A model generated the notes under the pieces. It did no database searches, had not been told where the DNA came from, and worked only from the letters and a program-made list of their open reading frames with translations. A stretch of DNA of 48,803 nt. Source: Pseudomonadota bacterium. Lineage in GTDB: Bacteria > Pseudomonadota > Gammaproteobacteria > Burkholderiales > Thiobacillaceae. The stretch covers positions 1-48,803 of the forward strand of contig JAJZRE010000014.1 in assembly GCA_021802945.1 (NCBI GenBank), in the 5' to 3' direction. Below are positions 26,701 to 33,698 of the stretch, one piece after another (positions within the stretch are counted from its first letter, which is position 1; the number at the start of each line of letters is the position of its first letter). The translations under genes were made by a program, and so were the position numbers.

Positions 26701-26978
26701 GCAACTCGCTGCTGCTGATCGACTTCATCGTCGATTACCGCGCCCAGGGCTACGGCCTCAAGGAGGCCGTGATCGAGGCCGGCGCCGTGCGGCTGCGGCC
26801 GATCCTGCTGACCGCGTTGGCCATCATCCTGGGATCGGCCATCATGATCACCGACCCGGTGTTCGGCGGGCTGGCCGTTTCGCTGATTTTCGGCACCTTC
26901 GCCTCCACCGCGCTGACCCTGGTCGTCATCCCGCTGCTGTACTACATCTGGCAAAAGCGCAGCGAGCCCCGTGCTTGA
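23694..26978 (+). CDS. RND efflux pump (inner-membrane permease) with non-canonical proton-relay residues
   Basis: A 1094-residue pump of the AcrB/CzcA superfamily with duplicated 6-helix bundles and large periplasmic loops. TM4 reads SLGLLVDAAIVVVENIHRH: D421 matches AcrB D407, but the D408 position is Ala422, as in heavy-metal pumps of the CusA type. In the second half IALAGIVVRNSLLLIDF has Arg where AcrB has the essential K940. These features separate it from the drug-efflux group without making it a clear metal pump. It overlaps the fusion-protein gene by eight bases and is followed by DUF2892 and rhodanese genes, which suggests a link to reactive sulfur species or thiol-bound substrates (inference). 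Confidence 0.9.
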   Translation: MTERAAPLNIAGKLAGVFIESKITAMIMLAVALAGMMALFVTPREYNPQIVVPAANIIVAKPGASPQEIQNLVVKPLEAIMNAQSGVDHTFGYAAPDFGLVTVQFKVGEDQERSLVKLYNQLMQNLDRMPPGAMQPVVKPVNVDDVPIMTLTLSSSKLDGLQIRQVASRVLEQLRNVPGVSFTQLMGGAPRAVNVWISPARLAAAGIALDQVDQMLQGQNVAVPAGTLVDNNRASPLRVQGFLGSAREVGDIVIGAPNGRPVFLKDVATIVDGPEEIDQSTRFAFGPAAGKDAARGEAPAVTLAIAKKAGTNAVVVANAVLAKLDQLKRQAIPADITVAVTRDDGARANDAVNTLVEHLGIAIGSVVVILVFFLGWREAGIVTLTVPLILFVVLTIGLFAGQTINRITLFALILSLGLLVDAAIVVVENIHRHLHHGIGDRDFKDVVIQATNEIGNPTNIATIAVILAFIPMAFVTGMMGPFMLPIPFNVPVAMIASLLIAYIVVPWATNLWLRKKAARSELARKESLEETGAHKTDRLHRAYVKTITPFIEYSGRRNLMFLAVLGLLVAAMLMPAWQFIRPSGINGPLSALGVELKMLPNDNTNTFLVEIDTPAGTTLEETDRAARAVGGVLAHNRFVTDYQTFLGMTAPIDFAALVRGDPIKRGDNLAQIRVNLVDKHRRSTSSHQIVQALNDSLKPLRQAFPQARVKLYETPPGPPVQAQVLAELYGPDYEKLRGASPEVRRAFESVYGMINTDDSVTATTQSFSVQVDREKAALSGIVAGQVGKLLRDYVSGLSIGSVHVDSARDPVNIVVRLPRAERQSPESLMAIRLTNMMGKQVPLGAIARVETVPYGKPVYDRDQHPMVMVGGEMITSSPVYAVLALDKMLDGTLLPNGVRFKTGNLGFTQATPDDVTGYHLLWGGEMRLTLDVFRDLGSAFIIALVFIYLLLVGYYKSFIMPMIVMGAIPLTLIGVFPGHWATSQAFTATSMIGVIALAGIVVRNSLLLIDFIVDYRAQGYGLKEAVIEAGAVRLRPILLTALAIILGSAIMITDPVFGGLAVSLIFGTFASTALTLVVIPLLYYIWQKRSEPRA

Positions 26979-27030
26979 AAAAAACATGGGCGGCCCTTAT
27001 CTTTTCCATTGTTTCTCTGAGGAATACATC

Positions 27031-27249
27031 ATGACCGTTGAACGTTTGGTCCGCATCATCGCCGGATTTTTCATCATGCTTTCGCTCGCGTTGGCGCATT
27101 TTTCCGGCACCGTCGACATGAGCCACGTGTCATGGCTGTGGTTCACCGCCTTCGTCGGCTTCAACCTGTTCCAGTCCGGCCTCACGCGCTTCTGCCCGAT
27201 GGACATCATGCTGAAGAAGGCCGGGGTCAAAACCGGCTGCGGCCTGTAA
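27031..27249 (+). CDS. DUF2892 small membrane protein (YgaP-tail-like)
   Basis: A 72-residue protein with two membrane helices (IIAGFFIMLSLALAHF and WLWFTAFVGFNLFQSGL) and the conserved end TRFCPMDIMLKKAG, with C55 and a near-terminal C70. The same module forms the C-terminal membrane domain of E. coli YgaP, where it is fused to a rhodanese domain; here the rhodanese is the next gene, 11 bases away. The ATG at 27031 is preceded by GAGGA. It likely dimerises in the membrane and may hand sulfur species to or from the rhodanese. Confidence 0.9.
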   Translation: MTVERLVRIIAGFFIMLSLALAHFSGTVDMSHVSWLWFTAFVGFNLFQSGLTRFCPMDIMLKKAGVKTGCGL

Positions 27250-27260
27250 GGGGAAAATGG

Positions 27261-27674
27261 ATGGATGTTCAATTCCTGCAGCAGAACTGGATGCTGGCGG
27301 CGGTGGCGGCGGTATCCGGCGCCATGCTGGTGTGGTCCTTCATCGGCGGCAAGCTGTCCGGCATCGAGGAAGCCGATACGCTGAAAGCCACCCGCCTCTA
27401 CAACGACGATGCCCTGGTGCTCGACGTGCGCGAGGACAAGGAATTTGCCGCGGGCCACATTCCCAAGGCCAAACACATCCCGCTCGGGCAGCTGGCCGGC
27501 CGCATGAAGGAGCTCGACAAGTTCAAGGACAAGCCGATCCTGGTCACCTGCCGCAGCGGCCAGCGCTCGGCGCGCGCCTGCGGCATGCTGAAAAAGGCCG
27601 GTTTCGAGACCGTGTACAACCAGGCGGGCGGCATCATCGCGTGGGAACGCGCCAACCTGCCCGTCGCCAAGTAA
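27261..27674 (+). CDS. membrane-anchored rhodanese-like sulfurtransferase
   Basis: A 137-residue protein with an N-terminal membrane helix (WMLAAVAAVSGAMLVWSFIGG) and one rhodanese domain. The active loop is C97-R-S-G-Q-R-S, preceded by LVLDVRE and EFAAGHIPKAKHIPL, which are the standard CH2A-like and structural motifs. C97 would carry the persulfide; a second Cys, C107, lies close by. Together with the preceding DUF2892 protein it recreates the parts of YgaP in split form. The domain probably faces the cytoplasm if the anchor inserts N-out (inference). It ends the efflux run and precedes glutaredoxin by 14 bases. Confidence 0.92.
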   Translation: MDVQFLQQNWMLAAVAAVSGAMLVWSFIGGKLSGIEEADTLKATRLYNDDALVLDVREDKEFAAGHIPKAKHIPLGQLAGRMKELDKFKDKPILVTCRSGQRSARACGMLKKAGFETVYNQAGGIIAWERANLPVAK

Positions 27675-27688
27675 CCCAGGAAACCCCC

Positions 27689-27952
27689 ATGGCCAAAGTC
27701 GTGATGTACTGCACCGCCGTCTGTCCCTACTGCATCGCCGCGGAGCGCCTGCTCAAGAGCCGCGGCGTCGCCGAGATCGAAAAGATCCGCATCGACCTCG
27801 ATCCGGCGAAGCAGGAGGAAATGATCGCCCGCTCCGGCGGCCGCCGCACCGTCCCGCAGGTCTTCATCGGCGACACCCATGTCGGCGGCTTCGACGACAC
27901 CTCGGCGCTCGACGCCGCCGGCGAGCTGGCGCCGCTGCTCGCCCGCGCCTGA
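27689..27952 (+). CDS. grxC: glutaredoxin 3
   Basis: An 87-residue dithiol glutaredoxin. The active site is C12-P-Y-C15, with the cis-Pro motif TVPQVFIG and the GSH-binding GGFDD typical of Grx3. It reduces glutathione-mixed disulfides and supports ribonucleotide reductase; glutaredoxins also act on glutathione persulfides. The ATG at 27689 is the first Met of the domain. It follows the rhodanese closely and is probably part of the same transcript or of the downstream trxC-secB group. Confidence 0.93.
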   Translation: MAKVVMYCTAVCPYCIAAERLLKSRGVAEIEKIRIDLDPAKQEEMIARSGGRRTVPQVFIGDTHVGGFDDTSALDAAGELAPLLARA

Positions 27953-27961
27953 GCCCCCTTC

Positions 27962-27990
27962 GGCGTGCGCTTGAATTTTCAGCGTACGCC
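27962..27990 (+). terminator. imperfect hairpin between grxC and trxC
   Basis: GGCGTGCGC (27962-27970) pairs with GCGTACGCC (27982-27990) through eight Watson-Crick pairs and one G-T across an 11-base loop, nine bases after the grxC stop. No T run follows, so termination is uncertain. Confidence 0.35.
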
Positions 27991-28031
27991 GCCACCTTGA
28001 AGCAGTCATCCACCGTTTCAAGGATCGCCCC

Positions 28032-28460
28032 ATGGAACTCGCCTGCCCCCACTGCCTCGCCGTCAACCGCGTGCCGGACGACCGGCTGGCGAATGCCCCC
28101 AAGTGCGGCAAATGCGGCACGCCGCTGCTGCCCGGCAAGCCGGTGGATCTCACCGCCGACACGTTCGACCGCTTCATCGCCAGGGCCGGCCTGCCTGTGC
28201 TGGTCGATTTCTGGGCCGGCTGGTGCGGCCCCTGCAAGATGATGGCGCCGGTGTTCCAGCAGGCCGCCGCCGAGATGGGCACGCGCGTGCGCTTTGCCAA
28301 GGTCGACACCGAAGCGCATCCGCAAGTGTCGATGCGCCACCACATCAAGGGCATCCCCAGCCTGATCCTGTTCAGGAATGGCAGCGAAGCGGCGCGCATC
28401 TCGGGCGCGATGGAAGCCCATGCGCTGAAACGCTGGCTGGCGTCGCAGGGCATTCAATAA
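28032..28460 (+). CDS. trxC: thioredoxin 2 with N-terminal zinc ribbon
   Basis: A 142-residue thioredoxin of the TrxC type. The zinc ribbon uses C5, C8, C25 and C28 (ACPHCL and KCGKCG), and the thioredoxin active site is W64-C-G-P-C68 in FWAGWCGPCKMM, with the cis-Pro loop KGIPSLILF. TrxC is an oxidative-stress thioredoxin whose redox potential is tuned by the ribbon. Its place beside grxC and the rhodanese fits a thiol-repair neighbourhood. The length is as expected (E. coli 139). Confidence 0.94.
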   Translation: MELACPHCLAVNRVPDDRLANAPKCGKCGTPLLPGKPVDLTADTFDRFIARAGLPVLVDFWAGWCGPCKMMAPVFQQAAAEMGTRVRFAKVDTEAHPQVSMRHHIKGIPSLILFRNGSEAARISGAMEAHALKRWLASQGIQ

Positions 28461-28484
28461 AGCCCGTGTAAAATAAGCCCGTTC

Positions 28485-28502
28485 CCGGAGCGCACGCTCC
28501 GG
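28485..28502 (+). terminator. tight hairpin between trxC and secB
   Basis: CCGGAGCG (28485-28492) and CGCTCCGG (28495-28502) form a perfect stem with an effective four-base loop, followed by TTTCTTATT. It ends 21 bases before the secB start, so it may terminate trxC transcripts or sit in the secB leader. Confidence 0.5.
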
Positions 28503-28523
28503 TTTCTTATTCAGGGAGACATC

Positions 28524-28982
28524 ATGGCCGACGCGCAGCAACCCGTATTCAACATCGAAAAACTCTACGTCAAGGACCTGTCGGTGGAAGTGCCCAACGC
28601 ACCCGGCATCTACCTGGAACGCGAGGCCCCGCAGATCGAAGTCAACATGTCGACCGAAAGCCGCGCACTGGGCGAGGATCTGTACCACTCCGGCATCACC
28701 GTCACCGTCACGGCCAAGACCGGTGACAAGACCATGTTCCTGGTCGAATGCACCCAGGCCGGCATCTTCCGCATCGAACACGTGCCGCAGGACCAGCTGC
28801 CCATGGTGCTGGGCATCGGCTGCCCCAACATCGTCTTCCCGTATCTGCGCGAAACCGTGTCCGACGTGGTGATCCGCGCTGGCTTCCCGCCGCTGCTGCT
28901 GAACCCGGTCAACTTCGAATCGCTGTTCCTGCAGCAACAGCAGGCGCAACAGCAACAGGCCGCCCCTGCGCAAACCCATTGA
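28524..28982 (+). CDS. secB: protein-export chaperone SecB
   Basis: A 152-residue tetrameric chaperone that keeps precursors unfolded and delivers them to SecA. Family landmarks are FNIEKLYVKDLSVEVPNAP near the start, the central ECTQAGIFRIEHV, the CPNIVFPYLRETVSDVVIRAGFPPLLLNPVNFESLF block and a Gln-rich tail. The start at 28524 has GGGAGA upstream. The grxC-trxC-secB-gpsA order is common in proteobacteria and supports the assignment. Confidence 0.96.
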   Translation: MADAQQPVFNIEKLYVKDLSVEVPNAPGIYLEREAPQIEVNMSTESRALGEDLYHSGITVTVTAKTGDKTMFLVECTQAGIFRIEHVPQDQLPMVLGIGCPNIVFPYLRETVSDVVIRAGFPPLLLNPVNFESLFLQQQQAQQQQAAPAQTH

Positions 28983-28992
28983 TGAAACCGGC

Positions 28993-29454
28993 GTGCTGAC
29001 CTTGCGACGGCCCCACACCGCCCTGCTCCTCGCCGGCGGCCTGCTGTTCGCGCTGGCGCAGCCCGCCGGCGCGCTGGAGTACCGCAGTACCGGACGCGCG
29101 GCCCTGCTGTACGACGCGCCGTCGACCGCGGCCGGCAAGCTGGCGGTCGCAGGCAGCGGCCTGCCGCTCGAAGTCGTCGTCGACACCGCGGCCTGGGTCA
29201 AGGTGCGCGACTACACCGGCCGCCTGGCGTGGATCGAGAAATCCGCCCTCGGCGGCCCCCGAAGCGTGATGGTCAAGGCCGAAACCAGCGCCATCCGGCA
29301 ACAGCCCCGTGCCGATGCCGACATCGTGTTTCGTGCCGCGCGCGGCGTCCTGCTCGACGTTACCGGCAAACCCGACGCTGCCGGCTGGCTGCAGGTCAAA
29401 CATGCCAACGGCCTCACTGGCTGGATCCCCGTGAACGAGGTGTGGGGCCAATGA
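28993..29454 (+). CDS. exported SH3-like domain protein
   Basis: A 153-residue exported protein with a signal peptide ([20 protein letters not shown]) and two bacterial SH3-like repeats, roughly residues 30-85 and 95-150. Each has the pattern of a W-x-K/Q-V core followed by Gly-x-x-x-W-I ([15 protein letters not shown] and [15 protein letters not shown]). Such domains often bind peptidoglycan or proteins in the periplasm. The exact function is unknown. The start is taken as GTG 28993, the only start that keeps the whole signal peptide. The stop overlaps the gpsA ATG by four bases, so it is coupled to gpsA. Confidence 0.8.
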   Translation: MLTLRRPHTALLLAGGLLFALAQPAGALEYRSTGRAALLYDAPSTAAGKLAVAGSGLPLEVVVDTAAWVKVRDYTGRLAWIEKSALGGPRSVMVKAETSAIRQQPRADADIVFRAARGVLLDVTGKPDAAGWLQVKHANGLTGWIPVNEVWGQ

Positions 29455-30437
29455 AACTGTCGGTGCTCGGTGCCGGCGCCTGGGGCACCGCGCTGGCGGC
29501 CAGCTGGGCCCCCCATCACGCCGTCACCCTGTGGGCCCGCAACGCGGCCGAACTGGACGCCATGCGTGCCCGACACGTCAACGCCCGCTACCTGCCCGAT
29601 TGCCCGCTCCCCGATACGCTGCAATTCGACGCGGACCTCGATGCCGTCGCCGACCACGCCGACCTCGTGATCGTCGCCGTGCCCAGCAGCGGCCTGCGCG
29701 CCACCCTGGCGGCGCTGGCGCCCCGCCCCGCGCTGCCGCCGCTACTCTGGGTGTGCAAAGGTTTCGAGCCCGGCAGCAGCAAGCTGCCGCACCAACTCGT
29801 CGCCGAACTGCTTCCCGAACATAACCGGACCGGTGTCCTCTCGGGCCCCAGCTTTGCCCAGGAAGTCGCGCAGGGCTATCCCACCGCGCTCACCCTCGCC
29901 TCGCACGACACCGTTCTGGCGCAGCATCTGGCCGAGGCCCTGTCCGGCCATCGCCTGCGTATCTATGCGCACGACGACGTCATCGGCGTGGAAGTGGGCG
30001 GCGCGCTGAAAAACGTCATGGCGATCGCCGCCGGCATCTGCGACGGCCTGCGGTTCGGCCACAATGCCCGTGCCGCGCTCATCACCCGCGGACTGGCCGA
30101 GATGACCCGGCTCGGCGTCAGGCTCGGCGGCCGCCTCGAAACCTTCATGGGGCTGTCAGGCCTCGGCGACCTCATCCTCACCACCACCGGCGACCTGTCG
30201 CGCAACCGCCAGGTCGGCCTGCGCCTGGCGCGCGGCCAGGCGCTCGATCGCATCCTCGCCGAACTCGGCCACGTCGCCGAGGGCGTTACCACTGCGCGCG
30301 AAGTCGCCGCGCTGGCAGACAAGCTCGGGGTCGACATGCCCATCACCCGCGCCGTCTGCCAGATCCTGTTCGAGAACCTGCCCGCCGCGCAGGCGGTGGA
30401 TGCGCTGCTTAACCGGGAAATCAAGGCGGAGTTCTGA
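29451..30437 (+). CDS. gpsA: glycerol-3-phosphate dehydrogenase [NAD(P)+]
   Basis: A 328-residue dehydrogenase that reduces dihydroxyacetone phosphate to sn-glycerol-3-phosphate for phospholipid synthesis. The Rossmann loop is [15 protein letters not shown]; further landmarks are [19 protein letters not shown], the catalytic Lys region [22 protein letters not shown], and [20 protein letters not shown]. Length and all motifs are intact. Its ATG overlaps the SH3 protein stop. Confidence 0.96.
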   Translation: MKLSVLGAGAWGTALAASWAPHHAVTLWARNAAELDAMRARHVNARYLPDCPLPDTLQFDADLDAVADHADLVIVAVPSSGLRATLAALAPRPALPPLLWVCKGFEPGSSKLPHQLVAELLPEHNRTGVLSGPSFAQEVAQGYPTALTLASHDTVLAQHLAEALSGHRLRIYAHDDVIGVEVGGALKNVMAIAAGICDGLRFGHNARAALITRGLAEMTRLGVRLGGRLETFMGLSGLGDLILTTTGDLSRNRQVGLRLARGQALDRILAELGHVAEGVTTAREVAALADKLGVDMPITRAVCQILFENLPAAQAVDALLNREIKAEF

Positions 30438-30482
30438 GTCTCGGGCATTTGCACGACCGCATCCGAGCGCCACAAGCCAGCC

Positions 30483-30962
30483 TTACCCCGCCTTGCCCGC
30501 GGACATTTCGGCGATTCGGCCGATCATCTCCTTGAATCCAGGGTCCTCGCCCTGCAGCAGCCCCGGCAGCGCCGCGCGAAAATCCTCGCGCTGGCACCAC
30601 TCGGTCATGTAGTCCGCCCATGACTGCCACAGCCGCGCCTGCTGGCGGCTCATGTCGTCCTCAAACACCAGCACGTAGGCGCGCTCGAACAGGCTGACCA
30701 GGATGGCGAACAGGGCATGCTTGCGTTCGAGCTGGTCTTCGCTGAGTTCGCCTTTCGCGGCGGGCGACAGCAGGTGCAGGTCGGCGTTGTCGATCACCAG
30801 CCGCATGAAGTCGGCATATTCGTCGGACAGCCGCAGGAAGATTTCCTCCTCGTCATTCTGCTGGTCGCGACGGCGGTCGTAAATGAACACGCCGATGGCG
30901 AGCGGCAGGCCGACGATGGTGACGAGGTAGCTGGCAGCTTCCAGCCATTCAAGACCGCTCAA
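30483..30962 (-). CDS. membrane-anchored protein of unknown function
   Basis: A 159-residue protein with one N-terminal membrane helix (AASYLVTIVGLPLAIGVFIY) followed by a basic stop-transfer segment DRRRDQQ and a long helical, acidic cytoplasmic part rich in Trp, Tyr and Phe. I do not recognise a named family. I prefer the TTG at 30962: GGAGG lies eight bases upstream, and it begins two bases after the trmL stop. An alternative TTG at 30980 overlaps trmL. It is likely cotranscribed with trmL. Confidence 0.7.
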   Translation of the reverse strand: MSGLEWLEAASYLVTIVGLPLAIGVFIYDRRRDQQNDEEEIFLRLSDEYADFMRLVIDNADLHLLSPAAKGELSEDQLERKHALFAILVSLFERAYVLVFEDDMSRQQARLWQSWADYMTEWCQREDFRAALPGLLQGEDPGFKEMIGRIAEMSAGKAG

Positions 30963-30963
30963 T

Positions 30964-31428
30964 TTATCCGCCTCCGGCAAAACCGTTCTGCCGCCAGGCC
31001 TCGAACACGACCACGCTGACGGCGTTGGACAGGTTCATGCTGCGCGAACCGGGCAGCATCGGCAAGCGCAGGCGATGGTCGGCCTCGAACTGCGCCAGGA
31101 TGTCGGGCGGCAGGCCGCGCGATTCGGGCCCGAACAGCAGTGCGTCGCCGGCCCGGAAATCCACCGTGGCGTAGTTGCGGCTGCCCTTGGTGGTAAATGC
31201 GAACCAGCGCCGGTCCGGCAGCGCCGCCTGCACCGCCCCCCAGTCCCGGTGCACGCTGACGCAGGCCATGTCGTGATAATCCAGCCCGGCGCGCGCCACC
31301 TGCTTGTCGGACAGATCGAACCCCAGCGGTTCGACCAGATGCAGGCAGCAGCCGGTATTGGCGGCGAGGCGGATCAGATTGCCGGTATTGGGCGGAATCT
31401 CGGGCTGATATAAAACGATGTCAAACAT
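30964..31428 (-). CDS. trmL: tRNA (cytidine/uridine-34-2'-O)-methyltransferase
   Basis: A 154-residue SPOUT methyltransferase that modifies the wobble base of certain leucine tRNAs. The start MFDIVLYQPEIPPNTGNLIRL and the trefoil-knot motifs LLFGPESRGLP and LPMLPGSRSMNLSNAVSVVVFEAWRQ match E. coli TrmL closely. I chose the ATG at 31428 by family comparison; the open frame runs on to 31755, but that extension is antisense to gshA. It is divergent from gshA with a 45-base gap. Confidence 0.94.
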   Translation of the reverse strand: MFDIVLYQPEIPPNTGNLIRLAANTGCCLHLVEPLGFDLSDKQVARAGLDYHDMACVSVHRDWGAVQAALPDRRWFAFTTKGSRNYATVDFRAGDALLFGPESRGLPPDILAQFEADHRLRLPMLPGSRSMNLSNAVSVVVFEAWRQNGFAGGG

Positions 31429-31473
31429 CCGGCTTGCCCTAAAATAAGCGAACTTGTCGAGTCCGCCTATTCT

Positions 31474-32769
31474 ATGGTCCCTTACCTCACCACCGCACTC
31501 ACCGGCCCGCTGCTGGAACTCGAGAAACGCCTGCTCGACGCCCAGCCGACCATCGAGCACTGGTTCCGCCAGCAATGGAAGGAGCAGGCGGCGCCGTTCT
31601 ACACGTCCGTGGATATCCGCAACGCGGGCTTCAAGCTGGCGCCGGTCGACACCAATCTGTTTCCCGGCGGCTTCAACAATCTCAATCCCTCGTTCATGTC
31701 GCTGTCGATCCACGCGGCGATGGGCGCGGTGGAAAAAATCTGTCCCGACGCCCAACGCTTATTGCTCATCCCCGAGAGCCATACGCGCAACACCTTCTAT
31801 CTGCAGAACGTCGCGGTGCTGGCGCACATCCTGCGCCAGACCGGCCTGATCGTTCGCATCGGCACGCTGATTCCCGAGATCACCCAGCCGACCACGCTGG
31901 AATTGCCCGCGGGCGGGCGTCTCACGCTGGAGCCGCTCATCCGCCGTGGTGATCGTATCGGGCTGGACGGCTTCGACCCCTGCGCGGTGCTGCTCAACAA
32001 TGATCTGTCGGCCGGCGTGCCGGACATCCTCAAGGGGATCGAGCAGACCATCATGCCGCCGCTGCACGCGGGCTGGGCGACGCGCCGCAAGTCGCGCCAC
32101 TTCGCCGCGTACCAGAACGTCGCCATCGAATTCGCCCGGCTGGTGGGAATCGATCCGTGGCTGATCGACCCCTACTTCAACCACTGCGGCAAGATCGACT
32201 TTCAGGCGCGCCAGGGCGAGGACTGCCTGGCCGAAAAGGTCGGTGACATGCTGGCCAAGATCCGCGTGAAATACGACGAGTACCGCATCGACCAGCCGCC
32301 CTTCGTCATCGTCAAGGCCGACGCCGGCACCTACGGCATGGGCATCATGACGGTGAAGTCGCCGGACGACGTGCGCGAACTCAACCGCCGCCAGCGCAAC
32401 AAGATGGCGGTCGGCAAGGAAGGCATGGAGGTGAGCGAAGTGCTGATCCAGGAAGGGGTCTACACCTTCGAAAGCATCAACGAGGCGGTCGCCGAGCCGG
32501 TGGTCTACATGCTCGACCACTTCGTCGTCGGCGGCTTCTACCGCGTGCACACCGGGCGCGGATCGGACGAGAACCTCAACAGCCCCGGCATGCATTTCGT
32601 GCCGCTGGCGTTCGACGACACCTGCCTGACGCCCGACCGCGGCGCCAACCCCGACGCCGCCCCCAATCGTTTCTACGCGTACGGGGTGATCGCGCGTCTG
32701 GCGATGCTGGCCGCCAGCATCGAACTCGACGAAGCGCTCAACGAGACCGGGAACGCGGCCGCCGCATGA
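31474..32769 (+). CDS. gshA: glutamate--cysteine ligase (Acidithiobacillus/betaproteobacterial type)
   Basis: A 431-residue enzyme for the first step of glutathione synthesis, joining Glu and Cys with ATP. It belongs to the short class first named from Acidithiobacillus ferrooxidans, not the 518-residue E. coli class. Recognisable blocks are VDIRNAGFKLAPVDTNLFPGGFNNL, LLIPESHTRNTFYLQNVA, and PFVIVKADAGTYGMGIMTV, the ATP-grasp-like nucleotide site. The stop overlaps the gshB start by four bases, which supports the assignment. It is the first gene of a coupled six-gene run. Confidence 0.93.
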   Translation: MVPYLTTALTGPLLELEKRLLDAQPTIEHWFRQQWKEQAAPFYTSVDIRNAGFKLAPVDTNLFPGGFNNLNPSFMSLSIHAAMGAVEKICPDAQRLLLIPESHTRNTFYLQNVAVLAHILRQTGLIVRIGTLIPEITQPTTLELPAGGRLTLEPLIRRGDRIGLDGFDPCAVLLNNDLSAGVPDILKGIEQTIMPPLHAGWATRRKSRHFAAYQNVAIEFARLVGIDPWLIDPYFNHCGKIDFQARQGEDCLAEKVGDMLAKIRVKYDEYRIDQPPFVIVKADAGTYGMGIMTVKSPDDVRELNRRQRNKMAVGKEGMEVSEVLIQEGVYTFESINEAVAEPVVYMLDHFVVGGFYRVHTGRGSDENLNSPGMHFVPLAFDDTCLTPDRGANPDAAPNRFYAYGVIARLAMLAASIELDEALNETGNAAAA

Positions 32770-33698
32770 AGCTGCTGTTCGTGGTCGATCCGCTCGCGGG
32801 TCTCAAGCCCTGCAAGGACAGTTCGGTCGCCATGATGCGCGCGGCGGTGGCGCGCGGCCATGCGGTGTTCGCCGCCGAGTCGCGCCAGCTCAATGTGAAG
32901 GACGGCATCGCCCATGCCGCCTGCGCCGCGCTCGAGGTGCGCAGCGACGACGACTGGTATCGCGAGACGCAAACGGATGACTGTGCATTGAAGGATTTCG
33001 ACGCCGTGGTGATGCGCACCGATCCGCCGGTGGACACCGACTATCTGCTCGCCACCCAGCTGCTCGGCATCGCCGAAGCCAACGGCGCACGGGTGCTGAA
33101 TCGGCCGGCCGCCTTGCGCGACTTCAATGAGAAGCTGGCGATTCTCAACTTCCCGGCTTTCGTCGCACCCACCCTGGTTTCCGCCGACGCCGCGGACATC
33201 GGACGCTTCCTCGCCGAACACCGGGACATCATCGTCAAGCCGCTCACCGAAATGGGCGGCAGCGGCATCTTCCGCCTGACGCTTGCCGATCCCAACCGCA
33301 ACGCCATCCTGGAAACGCTCACCCGGCGCGGCGGCCGCGCCATCATGGCGCAGCGCTATCTGCCTGAAATCAGCGACGGCGACAAACGGATCCTGCTGAT
33401 CGACGGCGACGTGGTGCCGTGGGCGCTGGCGCGCATTCCCCTGGCGGGCGAGACGCGCGGCAACCTCGCCGCGGGCGGTACCGCGCGTGCGCAGCCTCTG
33501 AGCGCGCGCGACCGCGAGATCGCCGAAACCGTCGCGCCGTGGGCCAGGGCCCACGGCATCTTCCTCGCCGGCCTCGACGTGATCGGCGACTGCCTCACCG
33601 AGATCAACGTCACCAGCCCGACCGGCTTCCAGGAAATCACCGCGCAGACCGGGCACGACGTCGCGGCGCGGTTCATCGCTGCGATCGAGCGCGCATGA
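32766..33698 (+). CDS. gshB: glutathione synthetase
   Basis: A 310-residue ATP-grasp enzyme that adds Gly to gamma-glutamylcysteine. Motifs are VVMRTDPPVDTDYLLATQLL, FLAEHRDIIVKPLTEMGGSGIFRL, the loop QRYLPEISDGDKRILLIDGDVV, and the C-terminal metal site GLDVIGDCLTEINVTSPTG. Length matches E. coli GshB (316). It is coupled by four-base overlaps to gshA before it and apbE after it. Confidence 0.96.
   Translation: MKLLFVVDPLAGLKPCKDSSVAMMRAAVARGHAVFAAESRQLNVKDGIAHAACAALEVRSDDDWYRETQTDDCALKDFDAVVMRTDPPVDTDYLLATQLLGIAEANGARVLNRPAALRDFNEKLAILNFPAFVAPTLVSADAADIGRFLAEHRDIIVKPLTEMGGSGIFRLTLADPNRNAILETLTRRGGRAIMAQRYLPEISDGDKRILLIDGDVVPWALARIPLAGETRGNLAAGGTARAQPLSARDREIAETVAPWARAHGIFLAGLDVIGDCLTEINVTSPTGFQEITAQTGHDVAARFIAAIERA

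Noticed and set aside
24420-26987. 855-codon open frame antisense to the RND pump gene
   Set aside because: Rich in His, Gln, Arg and Asp with no domain; a typical shadow of a GC-rich gene on the other strand.
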